Shown: one piece after another, positions 1-9,258 of the stretch | Numbering within the stretch: the first letter of the stretch is position 1 | How the letters are laid out: each line of letters starts with the position of its first letter | Assembly: GCF_016107545.1 (NCBI RefSeq) | Contig: NZ_JABASS010000003.1 | Location: forward strand, 1 to 64,000 | Origin: Psychrobacter namhaensis | Lineage (GTDB): Bacteria; Pseudomonadota; Gammaproteobacteria; Pseudomonadales; Moraxellaceae | Length of the DNA: 64,000 bases | Direction: 5' to 3' | Notes under the pieces: generated by a model | The model's input: only the letters and a program-made list of their open reading frames with translations | Told to the model about the DNA's origin: nothing | Database searches by the model: none | Translations under genes and position numbers: made by a program

Positions 1-10
1 TCGTAACGCA

Positions 11-46
11 TAAAAATACCCCATAAGTTGTGTCCAACTTATGGGG
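11..46 (-). terminator. Intrinsic terminator downstream of purF
   Basis: A perfect 12-bp stem (19-30 pairing with 35-46, arm CCCCATAAGTTG, loop of 4) is followed on the minus strand by TATTTTTATG. It lies about 50 bp past the purF stop codon, so it most likely ends the cvpA-purF transcript. Confidence 0.85.
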
Positions 47-95
47 GTCGGTTCAAATACAGCCTTTTTCTGAAAACGTAAGAAGGTTTAATTGG

Positions 96-1631
96 TTACA
101 TCTCTTCGACACCCATCATATCGACTGGGGTATCCGCAACGATTTGTACGCCTTTTTTGCCTGTCTTAGCGGTGTCATTACGCTGTTCTTGTAGATGATC
201 AAGATAGGCTTCATTAATCTGACCAGTAATGTAGCAGCCATTAAATACTGCACAGTCAAAGCCTTCAACTTTGCTATGTTTGGTATCTTTTACGGCATCA
301 ATCAAATCGTCCAAGTCTTGGAAAATCAACCGATCAGCGCCGATAATGTCACGCACTTCTTCCACCGTATGACCAGAGGCAATAAGCTCACTACGCACTG
401 GCATATCAATACCATAGACGTTTGGATATTTTACTGGTGGCGCCGCACTCGCAAAGAAGACTTTATTAGCCCCTGCATCGCGTGCCATTTGGATGATTTC
501 ATGACACGTCGTACCACGAACGATAGAATCATCAACCAACAACACGTTTTTGCCTTTAAACTCTAATGGTACAGCGCTGAGCTTTTGGCGCACCGATTTT
601 TTACGTTGTTGCTGACCTGGCATGATGAAGGTACGACCGATATAGCGGTTTTTCATAAAACCTTCACGGTATTTAACATTCATCTTAAGGGCTAACTCCA
701 TCGCTGACGTCCGCGAGGTATCAGGAATAGGAATGACCACATCGATATCATGATCTTCGCCCCAGTCTGCAAGGATTTTATCTGCCAGTTTTTCACCCAT
801 CCGTAAGCGGGATTTGTACACTGAGATGTTATCCATGATTGAATCTGGACGGGCAAAATAGACATATTCAAAGATACAAGGCGTGTACTCTTGCTGTTCT
901 ACGCACTGGTGAGTGTGTAGATTATGATCCAAATCAATAAAAATAGCTTCGCCTGGTTTGACATCACGAACGATACTAAACCCTGACCCTGTCAATGCCA
1001 CCGACTCTGACGCGACCATATATTCGGTGCCGCCGTTTTCTGCCATGCGTTTGCCAAAAATAAGCGGACGAATACCATTTGGGTCACGAAATGCAAGCAA
1101 ACCATGGCCAGTAATCAAGGCAACCACACCATACGCACCTTCACAGCGACTATAGACAGCCGTGACGGCTTTAAAGATATCATCAGCTGTTGGATGGGTT
1201 TTGTCTAGATTCTGCATTTCATGAGCCAGTACGTTTAATAGTACTTCAGAATCTGAGTCGGTATTAAGATGGCGGCGATCTTCGATGTACAATGACTTAG
1301 CCAAGCTCTCAGCGTTGGTCAAGTTACCATTGTGCGCAAGTGTGATGCCGTAAGGCGAGTTGACATAAAAAGGCTGAGCCTCGGCGCTGCTAGAGGTACC
1401 AGCCGTTGGATAACGAACATGACCAATACCAAACTTGCCGACCAGCTTCATCATATGGCGATTCATGAAAACGTCACGTACCATACCGTTTTCTTTACGC
1501 AGATAGAGTCGTCCATCCTGTAAAGTGACAATACCAGCTGCATCTTGCCCGCGATGCTGTAGCATCGTCAAGCCATCATAAAGAATCTGATTGACTGGCT
1601 CATGAGCGGCAACCCCAATGACTCCACACAT
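96..1631 (-). CDS. purF: Amidophosphoribosyltransferase (PurF)
   Basis: This enzyme catalyses the first committed step of purine synthesis, transferring glutamine-derived ammonia to PRPP to give 5-phosphoribosylamine in the cytosol. The protein has 511 residues, near the 505 of E. coli PurF. After Met removal Cys2 (MCGVIGV) becomes the N-terminal nucleophile of the class II glutaminase domain (about residues 2-235). The phosphoribosyltransferase domain carries the PRPP loop [10 protein letters not shown] at about 364-373. The Bacillus-type propeptide is absent because the cysteine directly follows the start Met. cvpA lies upstream on the same strand, as in E. coli cvpA-purF, but 321 bp away, so purF may have its own promoter. 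A strong terminator follows. The assignment is secure. Confidence 0.98.
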   Translation of the reverse strand: MCGVIGVAAHEPVNQILYDGLTMLQHRGQDAAGIVTLQDGRLYLRKENGMVRDVFMNRHMMKLVGKFGIGHVRYPTAGTSSSAEAQPFYVNSPYGITLAHNGNLTNAESLAKSLYIEDRRHLNTDSDSEVLLNVLAHEMQNLDKTHPTADDIFKAVTAVYSRCEGAYGVVALITGHGLLAFRDPNGIRPLIFGKRMAENGGTEYMVASESVALTGSGFSIVRDVKPGEAIFIDLDHNLHTHQCVEQQEYTPCIFEYVYFARPDSIMDNISVYKSRLRMGEKLADKILADWGEDHDIDVVIPIPDTSRTSAMELALKMNVKYREGFMKNRYIGRTFIMPGQQQRKKSVRQKLSAVPLEFKGKNVLLVDDSIVRGTTCHEIIQMARDAGANKVFFASAAPPVKYPNVYGIDMPVRSELIASGHTVEEVRDIIGADRLIFQDLDDLIDAVKDTKHSKVEGFDCAVFNGCYITGQINEAYLDHLQEQRNDTAKTGKKGVQIVADTPVDMMGVEEM

Positions 1632-1952
1632 AGTTATATCCTATTTTGACCTACACATTAGTACTACAATGACGGTAAAATTTCTGGCAGTACTATTAAA
1701 AACACTAGCTACCACTCACCGCCTACCTGATGACGTTTGTTAGAGATTTAACGAATGATTGTCTTTTTGATATTGTTTTTTTGATGATGGGCAAACTAAT
1801 CTGTTAATAATTCAGTGTTTGTCCTTTATCACCCCATACTGCTGCTCAATAAAATAATATCAAGGATGAATTACAAAGAAGATGCTATAAAAGTCAGACT
1901 CAAAAAATAAAAGTGACAAGAAGTGCCATATTAAGTTTAGAGGTATGAATAT
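1632..1952. other. Gene-free stretch between cvpA and purF
   Basis: These 321 bp separate two co-directional minus-strand genes. The stretch is AT-rich and contains no ORF with a credible start, no RNA gene and no clear terminator. It presumably holds a purF promoter, but I could not find convincing -35/-10 boxes or a recognisable repressor site. Confidence 0.5.
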
Positions 1953-2450
1953 TTATGACTGGTTGACTTGATTCCATGCTACCCCTAACACATCTGAAAC
2001 CAACTCTTTACCCATCGGTGCATAAGGCAGTAGTTCAGGGGCAAGTACTGACGTTTGCCACTGTGGTAGCTGCACCAATAACGGGGCACTGACACTCAGA
2101 ATAACCAACACCATCAACACATTTTTGGCCGCACCCAGCACACCACCTGCCATCTTGTCCACGAGACCCAAACGAAGGGTTTTAAGCACGCCTGAGAAAA
2201 CAAAAGCCACTAAGTGCATGACAGCCAATATGGCAATCACCACCAATAAAAAAGCCATGGCCATTTGCAACACAGGGTTTTGCACAATGCCGGATAACTG
2301 AGGCGAGACTGAGCCTGCCAAACGCGTAGCGGCAATCAGCGCAATAAACCAACCCACCAAGCCAACTGCTGTCTTAATCAGTCCTACTTGAAAGCCGCGC
2401 CATAAGCCAATTAAGACAACAACAGCAATCACGATATCCAGACCACTCAT
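1953..2450 (-). CDS. cvpA: CvpA family inner-membrane protein
   Basis: CvpA is a conserved inner-membrane protein. It was named for colicin V production and has been linked to bile/envelope stress tolerance in enterics; its molecular activity is unknown. The 165-residue protein has the family layout: four hydrophobic segments (roughly 5-22, 28-48, 62-85 and 105-128) with the early motif DIVIAVVVLIGLWRGFQVGL and no signal peptide. It precedes purF on the same strand, a gene order conserved in many Proteobacteria, though with a wider gap than usual. The length is typical and nothing appears truncated. Confidence 0.93.
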   Translation of the reverse strand: MSGLDIVIAVVVLIGLWRGFQVGLIKTAVGLVGWFIALIAATRLAGSVSPQLSGIVQNPVLQMAMAFLLVVIAILAVMHLVAFVFSGVLKTLRLGLVDKMAGGVLGAAKNVLMVLVILSVSAPLLVQLPQWQTSVLAPELLPYAPMGKELVSDVLGVAWNQVNQS

Positions 2451-2590
2451 GTTTACGCCTCATACTCAATTCATTCTTAGCGAGTGTTTACTTCGGGTTT
2501 TATACTAAAGTTAATCATTGATTATTCAACTTATCACCACGCCCTTTTACTCATTTTGTGACAATTAATGGCAATGGTTTGACGGACGGG

Positions 2591-3625
2591 TTAGCTTTCC
2601 ATCGCATCATAGTAGCCACCGATTGCCTGAATACAAGACTGTACCAGTCCAGGCCCACGGTAGATAAGCCCAGTATAGAGCTGCACCATGTCGGCACCCG
2701 CTTCAATTTTTTTAACCGCCTTAGCGCCACTATCAATGCCGCCTACTCCTATCAATGTTACTTTATCATCTAGCTGATCAGAGAACTGTTGTAAAATCTG
2801 AGTACTAATGTGGCTCACTGGTCGACCGGATAGACCGCCCATCTGATCACCATCGGGCAAGTCTTCGACACCCACGCGGCTCAATGTCGTATTGGTGGCA
2901 ATCAAACCATCAATCTCAAAATCCAATAACTGCTGCGAGATATAGTCTACTTGTAGCGGTTCTAAATCAGGGGCAACTTTAAGTACCAATGGCACATAAA
3001 AACCATATTCAGTTGCCAATTGACTATGGCGGTTTTTAATCGTATCCAAGAGTTGTGTTAATGCGTCCCCACTCTGCAAATCACGTAAATTTTTGGTGTT
3101 TGGAGAGGAGATATTGACGGTGATATATGAGGCGTGCGGATAGGCACGCTCTAAACAGTAGACATAATCATCCGCGGCTTGTTCCACTGGCGTATCGGCA
3201 TTTTTACCGATATTAATGCCAATATTGCCCTTATATTTACAGCGTTTGACGTTTTCAATCAGATAATCAATACCCTGATTATTAAAACCCATACGATTAA
3301 TGATGGCATCTGCTTGTTTGATTCTAAACAATCTTGGCTTGTCATTACCGACTTGTGGCCTTGGGGTGACCGTACCCACTTCTATAAAACCAAAGCCCAG
3401 CTCAGCGAGTGCATCAATATAGTCACCGTTTTTATCCAAACCTGCTGCTAGACCAACTGGATTAGAAAACTGCAACCCCATACAGTCTGTTGGCTGCATC
3501 GACTGACCGTATACCAAACCCAAAGCACGCGCTTTATGAGCTTTATCCAATAAGGATAAGGTCATCTCGTGAGCGTGTTCAGGATCCATTTTAAACAAAA
3601 AAGGGCGAAGTAAGGCATAAGACAT
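2591..3625 (-). CDS. pyrD: Dihydroorotate dehydrogenase, quinone-dependent (class 2)
   Basis: This enzyme oxidises dihydroorotate to orotate in pyrimidine synthesis, passing electrons to membrane quinone through FMN. The protein has 344 residues. The class 2 N-terminal amphipathic segment ([20 protein letters not shown]) is followed by a TIM barrel containing [18 protein letters not shown], the substrate-binding NRMGFNN and VNISSPNT at about 170-177. Class 2 enzymes use a catalytic serine in that last segment. The FMN-phosphate motif GVGGIDSG is near the C-terminus. The gene stands alone, with a good promoter-like element about 70 bp upstream. Identity is firm. Confidence 0.98.
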   Translation of the reverse strand: MSYALLRPFLFKMDPEHAHEMTLSLLDKAHKARALGLVYGQSMQPTDCMGLQFSNPVGLAAGLDKNGDYIDALAELGFGFIEVGTVTPRPQVGNDKPRLFRIKQADAIINRMGFNNQGIDYLIENVKRCKYKGNIGINIGKNADTPVEQAADDYVYCLERAYPHASYITVNISSPNTKNLRDLQSGDALTQLLDTIKNRHSQLATEYGFYVPLVLKVAPDLEPLQVDYISQQLLDFEIDGLIATNTTLSRVGVEDLPDGDQMGGLSGRPVSHISTQILQQFSDQLDDKVTLIGVGGIDSGAKAVKKIEAGADMVQLYTGLIYRGPGLVQSCIQAIGGYYDAMES

Positions 3626-3690
3626 AGTAATGGCAGACCCTGCTCGAAAGAAATAGTGAATGGAGAATGTGAATAAAATCAGGCGCTGCG

Positions 3691-3720
3691 ATTATATCAG
3701 CTTAACTGAAATAAGAGCAA
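3691..3720 (-). promoter_or_regulatory. Promoter-like element for pyrD
   Basis: On the minus strand TTGCTC is followed, after 18 bp, by TATAAT preceded by TGA, which forms an extended -10. The predicted transcription start would be about 60 nt before the pyrD ATG. This is read by eye and untested. Confidence 0.6.
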
Positions 3721-3781
3721 AGTTTCATGCGGTAAATTTTCACATCAAAACAGCAGCCAGCCTGTATAAACGAACCCTGAA

Positions 3782-3834
3782 CTGCTGATATAAATCGCAC
3801 TCCCACTTAGCTAAATGCCGCGATTTATAAGCAG
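3782..3834. repeat. Long inverted repeat just after a stop codon
   Basis: CTGCT plus TATAAATCGC (3782-3798, with a 2-nt GA bulge) pairs with GCGATTTATAAGCAG (3820-3834), a 15-bp stem with a 21-nt loop. It begins 3 nt past the stop codon of the minus-strand membrane-protein gene. There is no T-run, so it may stabilise the 3' end rather than act as a standard terminator. Confidence 0.6.
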
Positions 3835-3837
3835 TAA

Positions 3838-4452
3838 TTACGGCACAGGACGACCATCAGTCAAGGCTATCCAGCCGCGAATGATACGATAAAGGTGCCA
3901 GACAAAAGTGAAGATCATAACCAGCAAGCCAAACCCAGCCAGTAGCACTGAGCCGATGGCGACATTTCCGCTATCAGCTAGCATACTGACGCCAAAACCG
4001 CCCAACGCAAAGGTAATAATGAGAAAACCTAAGAAAAACCAGACGATACTGTACCAAAAGGTCTTAATCTGCCAGTCAAAATGTGTGGCCAACCATGAGC
4101 CATCAGCGTCATGTCGTTTCGCATAGTTCATCACAATCGGCACAATCCACAGCAAACCAGCGGTAAAATAACTGATCACGTACAAGAAGTACGTAATGTG
4201 ATTATAAGTGATTAAAGAACGGCGCTTATTGTCGCTCATCATACTATTCTGTCCTCGTTGGGCAACCTCAACCTCATAGTCAGCCATTGTATCAATAGAA
4301 TCACGGTCACGGCGGTCAGCAGTTTTGGTGTGATGCTTTACACGCTCATCAGGCTTTTGATCAGTAGAGTGATCCATCATAAGTATCTCGGTCTGATAAT
4401 GACTAATAACTGTTTGATTGTGCCAGACAAGCCGTTTTTCAATGAGGCTCAT
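3838..4452 (-). CDS. Small multi-pass membrane protein (DUF4870-like), function unknown
   Basis: The protein has 204 residues. An N-terminal polar, charged region (about 1-80) is followed by three or four hydrophobic segments (about 85-110, 128-158 and 162-192) and a short tail. The motif THFDWQIKTFWYS between the first two helices and the ending WIALTDGRPVP resemble small DUF4870-type membrane proteins that I recall from Acinetobacter and Psychrobacter; this family call is from memory and tentative. The start is uncertain. The first ATG lacks a clear ribosome site, while an internal ATG at 4380 (residue 25) has GAGA a few bases upstream and may be the true start. No function can be given. 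The gene follows gspM by about 40 bp on the same strand and could be co-transcribed with it. Confidence 0.6.
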   Translation of the reverse strand: MSLIEKRLVWHNQTVISHYQTEILMMDHSTDQKPDERVKHHTKTADRRDRDSIDTMADYEVEVAQRGQNSMMSDNKRRSLITYNHITYFLYVISYFTAGLLWIVPIVMNYAKRHDADGSWLATHFDWQIKTFWYSIVWFFLGFLIITFALGGFGVSMLADSGNVAIGSVLLAGFGLLVMIFTFVWHLYRIIRGWIALTDGRPVP

Positions 4453-4491
4453 GCCAAATCACTATTTTAATAACGTGGTATAAAGTGTCGT

Positions 4492-5061
4492 CTATGACGT
4501 AACCGTCGCTTGTACTTGAATAGATTTGTTGGTCAGGTCTTGCTGCATAGACAGCTGAGTAAACTGCCAGCCCTGCTGTTCAAGCTTGCCAAGCGCCCCA
4601 CTAACCACTGCTTGACTGGCATGACTAAAGCTCAATTGCACAGCATCACCAACCGCGACTACTTGAGCATTTGCGATACCTGCATCGTTTAACAACGCAC
4701 TAACAGTAGTGGCAGGTGGCATTACCGTGTCATCACCGTTGGCCGCATTCAGCGCACTGCGATCAATATTCCCCGCTTGGGCACGCAACCAAAAATAATC
4801 AGCGACTTGCTCTTGATAGTTACTCTTACTATGATTTGCCGCTTGATGGAGACTATAGCCACCGTAGCCCCCAATAAATAACAGTAAAAATACGGACAAT
4901 ATGGTCAACGCCAATTGATCGCGTGAAGACAATGCGCGCCAGCGCGCTGATAACACACTTTGGAAACGGTTCATGTGTCCTGATAAGACAATGGAGCCAT
5001 TGCTGGTCGTATTATCAGAGGTGACGATATTACGTTTTGCGCGGCGCTGTAATGGTTTCAT
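4492..5061 (-). CDS. gspM: Type II secretion system protein GspM
   Basis: GspM is a bitopic inner-membrane component of the type II secretion assembly platform and partners GspL. The 189-residue protein shows the usual layout: a cytoplasmic N-terminus, one membrane helix at about 50-70 (LALTILSVFLLLFIGGYGGY), a spacer helix with YFWLRAQAGNID, and a small periplasmic ferredoxin-like domain. It is preceded by gspL on the same strand with a 48-bp gap, the order found in complete gsp operons. GspM sequences are poorly conserved, so the call depends on layout and neighbour as much as on sequence. A second Met at residue 30 is an alternative start. The other gsp genes are not in this window. Confidence 0.88.
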   Translation of the reverse strand: MKPLQRRAKRNIVTSDNTTSNGSIVLSGHMNRFQSVLSARWRALSSRDQLALTILSVFLLLFIGGYGGYSLHQAANHSKSNYQEQVADYFWLRAQAGNIDRSALNAANGDDTVMPPATTVSALLNDAGIANAQVVAVGDAVQLSFSHASQAVVSGALGKLEQQGWQFTQLSMQQDLTNKSIQVQATVTS

Positions 5062-5109
5062 CTTCTGACCTTCTCTAAACTTACTGCTACTAAATAAATG
5101 GCTAATAGA

Positions 5110-6420
5110 TTATGATGCCGCCATATTTGCTTGCTTATCGCTACTATCTACGACATTCACAGTAACTTGACCACTAAATTGTCCTTGCTCATTACCATTC
5201 ACTTGCTCCAGTTTGGCATGTAAACCCTCTGCAGTCAGTGTACTTGCAAATTTATCAAGACTACCGCGGTCAGGCGCAATCAACGTAAAACTAAGGGTCG
5301 ATGGCTGCATGACTAATGCTTGCGCGCGCAGTGAGGATTGTTTGATTAAAGGCGACACTCGAGCCAAGGCTGCCATATGAGAGGCCGTGGCTTGGCTATC
5401 GCTACGCAGCTTAGGCTGCAACTGTACCTGCAATTTTGTACGGCTGCTCAGTGGCTCATCCGCAAACCAAGATTGATATTGCCTAGCAATCTCGTTCTTG
5501 GTCGCCGCTGTCGCTTGATTATACTGATACCATTGCACACCATCGGTCGCCATCTGTAGTACCAACGCTGACAGTGCTACCATGATCGCCACACGCAAAT
5601 ATGGTGATAGCTGTGAATCCGTAGATTTAACAAAGAAATTAAGCGCATGACGGTCAGGGTTTTCAAGAGGCGTTGGCGTCGACGTAGGAGATTTGGTTAA
5701 CAACAACTGGTGCTCAGTAATAAGCCTTTCTGTTTGCGCCATAAAGTCAGCGCTCGTTGATAATTTCTGTAAATCGTTACCATCATCAGTTTCCATCCTG
5801 TCAGTAAAGCTGTCACTGATAGACTGGGTGAGCGAGAAACCAGAGGCGTCAATAGGCGACAAGACGCTAACTTCATTCAAACGCGAGAAGCGCTCAAAAA
5901 TTAATGGCAAATAGCTGACAGCCATGCCCTGATGCAACGACTGGCGCAGTAGCGTTGTGTACGTATCTTGATAAAGTGTTACTTGCTGACCGGCGGGATC
6001 GTTTGGCGTTGGCAGTAATAAAAAGTCAGGAAGTAGTGCCACTATGCTCATACCAGTCAGCTTAACACCTTGCTGCCATGACTCAATATCACTTTGCGCC
6101 AGTGCATACAGTTGGTGACTGTCAGCATCACTGATTTGACGAATGGCCAACTGCTCCACAGGGGTTAAGGAGGTCTCTTCAAACAGATATTGCTTGCCAC
6201 TGTGTCCCAGCTGCTTAAGCTGAGCGACACTCAACTCAGTATCTACCTGTAGTACATGACTGGAAGGAAAGTATAGACACACCGTCTTTCGCGTATTGGA
6301 TTTATAGCTACCATAGATAGCTTGCAGCTGTTGCCAACCATCGACTGACTGCCATCTTTGTACATCTTCATGCCAGACAGCTAGCGGGCTATGCTGCGCT
6401 CGTAACCAAACGTGTAACAC
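5110..6420 (-). CDS. gspL: Type II secretion system protein GspL
   Basis: GspL recruits the GspE ATPase to the inner membrane and pairs with GspM in the type II secretion platform. The protein has 436 residues. Residues 1 to about 260 form the cytoplasmic actin-like domain (VCLYFPSSHVLQVDTELS, then YLFEETSLTPVEQL). A single membrane helix lies at about 273-295 (RVAIMVALSALVLQMATDG), followed by a periplasmic ferredoxin-like domain (SPLIKQSSLRAQALVMQP and beyond). A polar linker rich in Ser, Thr and Asp (about 195-262) separates the cytoplasmic domain from the helix. gspM follows at 48 bp. The pair sits apart from other gsp genes, a dispersed arrangement I recall for Acinetobacter relatives. 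Confidence 0.93.
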   Translation of the reverse strand: MLHVWLRAQHSPLAVWHEDVQRWQSVDGWQQLQAIYGSYKSNTRKTVCLYFPSSHVLQVDTELSVAQLKQLGHSGKQYLFEETSLTPVEQLAIRQISDADSHQLYALAQSDIESWQQGVKLTGMSIVALLPDFLLLPTPNDPAGQQVTLYQDTYTTLLRQSLHQGMAVSYLPLIFERFSRLNEVSVLSPIDASGFSLTQSISDSFTDRMETDDGNDLQKLSTSADFMAQTERLITEHQLLLTKSPTSTPTPLENPDRHALNFFVKSTDSQLSPYLRVAIMVALSALVLQMATDGVQWYQYNQATAATKNEIARQYQSWFADEPLSSRTKLQVQLQPKLRSDSQATASHMAALARVSPLIKQSSLRAQALVMQPSTLSFTLIAPDRGSLDKFASTLTAEGLHAKLEQVNGNEQGQFSGQVTVNVVDSSDKQANMAAS

Positions 6421-6469
6421 TAAGCGTGTCCTTAATTAAATAAAAGCGGTGATAAAAGAGCGACTACCC

Positions 6470-6928
6470 TCAATACGGCTGATCAGGAACAAAACGATCA
6501 ATTTCACTTGCCATCCCGCTCATCACAAAGTCCATTTCAAACACCCTTGCTTCTGCTAAAGAAAACGACTCAGGATACTCCCCTGTTAACAGTCCAGCAA
6601 GGTGGGCGATAATAGACATATGGCAAACCACCACAAGGCACTCTGCTTCTACATTAGCAAGGTCTACTAACGCCTTACGAGCCTCATCAGAGGGCGTAAT
6701 ATTGTCCTGTATAGTTACTGGCACTTTAGACGCTCGCGATTGAAACTCTGCTAGGGTTTGCTGCGCCCGTTCATAAGGACTCACGATGAAACGATCTGGA
6801 TGATAGTGAGTCGTCACATATTCTGCGGTTTGTGCCGCTTGCTGTTGCCCAAATTCTGTCAACCGACGCGCACTATCTGGACGCGTCTCATCTTCTGCTT
6901 GACCATGACGTACTAATATAATTTTCAT
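6470..6928 (-). CDS. sixA: SixA-type phosphohistidine phosphatase
   Basis: This is a histidine-phosphatase-superfamily enzyme. Characterised SixA proteins dephosphorylate phosphohistidine on histidine phosphotransfer proteins. From the ATG at 6928 the product has 152 residues, close to the 161 of E. coli SixA. It starts MKIILVRHGQAED with the catalytic RHG (His8), and VVCHMSIIAHL holds the second conserved histidine. The open frame continues upstream to 6994, but that extension merely translates a low-complexity stretch (TTTTTTGGT repeats), so I chose the internal start. gpsA is upstream and gspL downstream on the same strand, with a 49-bp gap to gspL. The target protein cannot be inferred from sequence. 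Confidence 0.9.
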   Translation of the reverse strand: MKIILVRHGQAEDETRPDSARRLTEFGQQQAAQTAEYVTTHYHPDRFIVSPYERAQQTLAEFQSRASKVPVTIQDNITPSDEARKALVDLANVEAECLVVVCHMSIIAHLAGLLTGEYPESFSLAEARVFEMDFVMSGMASEIDRFVPDQPY

Positions 6929-7059
6929 AACCGTCCTTGTCCTATCTTTTTTGGTGCATTTTTTGGTATATTTTTTATTGTGACTTTGTATCATTACTAC
7001 CCTATCGAGATCATTACTGCCCTGTAGGCTAATGACAGCATAGTATTGTCTGAGGTGCT

Positions 7060-8355
7060 TTATTTATGGTCAGCATCGTCTTTTTTATCGTCAGGGCTGT
7101 TATTTGACGTTTTCATGTGAGCAGTAAGCGCCGCATTACTATGATCATGAGCCATGACAAACTCAACATCACTGCGGAAGCCTGCTTCCATCAAGTGTAG
7201 CGCGACTCCTAGGGCAGCTTTATCTTCATAAATAACCGCATAAAGAGCGTGGGTAATTGGCATATATATGCCTTCTTTGGTGGCTTTTTCGTGCACCTGC
7301 TGAATGGTGTTCACCCCTTCAGCGGTCTGACCCAGCTTTTTCACTGCTGCATCGATACTCATACCACGACCAAGCATCGTACCGATACGGTAGTTGCGAC
7401 TCAACTCTGAGCTACAGGTGGCGTATAAATCTCCAACACCAGACAGTCCTAAAAATGTGAGCGGATTCGCGCCTGCTTCCACGCCAAAACGACTCATCTC
7501 TGCTAGCGCACGCGTTAATATCATTGCCTTGGTATTTTCACCGACATCATAGGCTGATGCCATCCCCATGGCTATCGCGTAAATGTTTTTGAGGGCACCA
7601 CCAAGCTCTACGCCTTTCACATCATCGCTGGCAAAAACTCTAAAGAAGGCACTGTGTAGTGCCGCTTGTACTGCATGACGCAGTGGCTCAGACTCACTAG
7701 CAATCACCGTCGCAGACGGCATGTTTTTCATAATTTCGATAGCCAGGTTTGGACCTGACATCACGCCAAAATTTACTTCTGGCAGCTCGTCTTTGATAAT
7801 GTCACTCATCAAAGCAAAAGTATCTTTTTCCATCCCTTTGGTCAATGACACGATAGACTGACCGCTGATAAAAGGAGCGATATTTTTTAAAGTCTCACGA
7901 AAAGCCAAACCAGGTACAGCGATAAATACAATGTCCTTGTCTTTAACCGTGGCTGCTAAGTCATGGCTGTACTTTAAACGATCATCAAGCTTATAACTTG
8001 GCAGATATTTTTTATTGGTTTGGGTCTTTATCATGGCTTTTACCGTACGTTTGTTTCGTACCCACAGCGTGGTATCACAGCCATTACGAGCGGCTAAGTT
8101 TGCCATGGCAGTACCAAAACTACCACCCCCTAAAAATGCCAAACGCAGCTTGGTAGGCCTACTGTGTATCTCTGCCATGTTTTTTGCCACCGATGATTCT
8201 ACCGCACTAGGATTCAATTTCTTACGGCCGATACCTGATTTGCTAGCACGTTCGATGATACCTGCCAGCAGGCTGTTTTGCTTTTCAGGAGCACTCTTAC
8301 TCATCTCACTGTCATCATTGCCGATGTCTTTATTGCTATCATTAGGGCTGGTCAT
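7060..8355 (-). CDS. gpsA: Glycerol-3-phosphate dehydrogenase [NAD(P)+]
   Basis: This cytosolic enzyme reduces dihydroxyacetone phosphate to sn-glycerol 3-phosphate, the backbone for phospholipid synthesis. The protein has 431 residues against about 340 in E. coli. The excess is a polar N-terminal extension of about 70 residues plus a short Asp/Lys-rich tail. The Rossmann loop GGGSFG is at 76-81. The substrate-binding and catalytic region ELGGALKNIYAIAMGM is at about 245-260, and GLSGVGDLYATCSS follows. No second start gives the usual length with a better ribosome site, so the extension is probably translated; it looks disordered and has no motif I recognise. It is flanked by a nitroreductase gene upstream and sixA downstream on the same strand. 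Confidence 0.97.
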   Translation of the reverse strand: MTSPNDSNKDIGNDDSEMSKSAPEKQNSLLAGIIERASKSGIGRKKLNPSAVESSVAKNMAEIHSRPTKLRLAFLGGGSFGTAMANLAARNGCDTTLWVRNKRTVKAMIKTQTNKKYLPSYKLDDRLKYSHDLAATVKDKDIVFIAVPGLAFRETLKNIAPFISGQSIVSLTKGMEKDTFALMSDIIKDELPEVNFGVMSGPNLAIEIMKNMPSATVIASESEPLRHAVQAALHSAFFRVFASDDVKGVELGGALKNIYAIAMGMASAYDVGENTKAMILTRALAEMSRFGVEAGANPLTFLGLSGVGDLYATCSSELSRNYRIGTMLGRGMSIDAAVKKLGQTAEGVNTIQQVHEKATKEGIYMPITHALYAVIYEDKAALGVALHLMEAGFRSDVEFVMAHDHSNAALTAHMKTSNNSPDDKKDDADHK

Positions 8356-8468
8356 GTTCTTTTATCCGTGTTGACTGACTTATTATTAGTAGAATTTATC
8401 ATGGTTGAATTTTGAGATTTTCTGGCTTTTTAACGACCATTTTATTGAACGGGCAGCGTTCAGCCATA

Positions 8469-9128
8469 TTATGACTCAAATCTGACTAATGGCTCGATAT
8501 CAATCGGTTTACGTGTGGGTTCATCTTTTGGACTGGTACCAGTATAAACAAAAGCCGTCACATAATCATCTGGACCGACGTCAAAATACGCTTTGACAGC
8601 AGGCTCATTACACAATAGACCCGTACGCCATACCGTACTAAAACCTTGAGCCTTTAGTGCTAAAATAAGATTTTGTACAGCAGCACCAGTACTGAGCAGT
8701 TGTTCAAAAGGAGGGACTTTTTTGTGGGCTTGTATTTTAGTGACCACCGTGATGATAAGGGGCGCCCGTAACGGCATGGTCTGGGCCTTTTTGATGTCTT
8801 TATCAGACAAGTCTTCTCCTTCTCGCACCGCTTTTGCTTGAGCAGCGTCGACCAAAGCACGACCCAAATCATGACGAGCATCACCCTGTGTTACGATGAA
8901 GCGCCACGGAGACAACTTTTTGTGGTCAGGTACCGTTGCTGCGCACTCAATCGCCGTTTCGATCTGGTCGCGTGTCGGTGCGGGGGTGTCCAAGTTGCCC
9001 ATACTACGTCTTGAATTAATCCAACCAATCAACGCTTCAGCAGACAATGGCGGATACTCTGTTATCCTATCTTTAAGGGGCAGCTTGTTCCCATTTTTTG
9101 CTTTGTCATTTTCATCAAATGCCGTCAT
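8469..9128 (-). CDS. YdjA-family nitroreductase
   Basis: This is an FMN-dependent nitroreductase-fold oxidoreductase. It matches the single-domain E. coli YdjA type: NSRRSMGNLDTPAPTRDQ, then APDHK-equivalent VPDHKKLSPWRFIV, then MPLRAPLIITVVTKIQAHKK and VPPFEQLLSTGAAVQNLI, with WRTG near 180. The protein has 219 residues versus 183 for YdjA, owing to a polar N-terminus. YdjA homologues reduce nitroaromatics in vitro, but their physiological substrate is unknown, so no substrate is assigned here. AAGGA lies 6-7 bp before the ATG and supports the start. It lies between zapE and gpsA on the minus strand. Confidence 0.9.
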   Translation of the reverse strand: MTAFDENDKAKNGNKLPLKDRITEYPPLSAEALIGWINSRRSMGNLDTPAPTRDQIETAIECAATVPDHKKLSPWRFIVTQGDARHDLGRALVDAAQAKAVREGEDLSDKDIKKAQTMPLRAPLIITVVTKIQAHKKVPPFEQLLSTGAAVQNLILALKAQGFSTVWRTGLLCNEPAVKAYFDVGPDDYVTAFVYTGTSPKDEPTRKPIDIEPLVRFES

Positions 9129-9258
9129 CGTCTATCCTTATTTATTATTGTCTCTTACTTTTTTCTCATGCAAAAAATCAAATTTTTTATGTGATACAGT
9201 GAATACAACATGAATCACCCGCTACCTGAGAGGTGGGGTTTTCTATTAATACGAACTT

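Noticed and set aside
40-62. GGTTCAAATAC resembles a tRNA T-loop
   Set aside because: No matching acceptor, D- or anticodon stems can be formed around it; it overlaps the purF terminator.
6929-6994. N-terminal extension of the sixA frame
   Set aside because: It translates low-complexity TTTTTTGGT repeats; the internal ATG gives the standard SixA start.
6990-7029. Imperfect 20-bp repeat (ATCATTACTACCCT / ATCATTACTGCCCT)
   Set aside because: The match decays after about 14 bases, so it was not grouped with the clean tandem duplications.
9172-9188. A/T-only inverted repeat (AAAAAAT / ATTTTTT) after zapE
   Set aside because: No GC stem; more likely promoter-region AT richness than a terminator.
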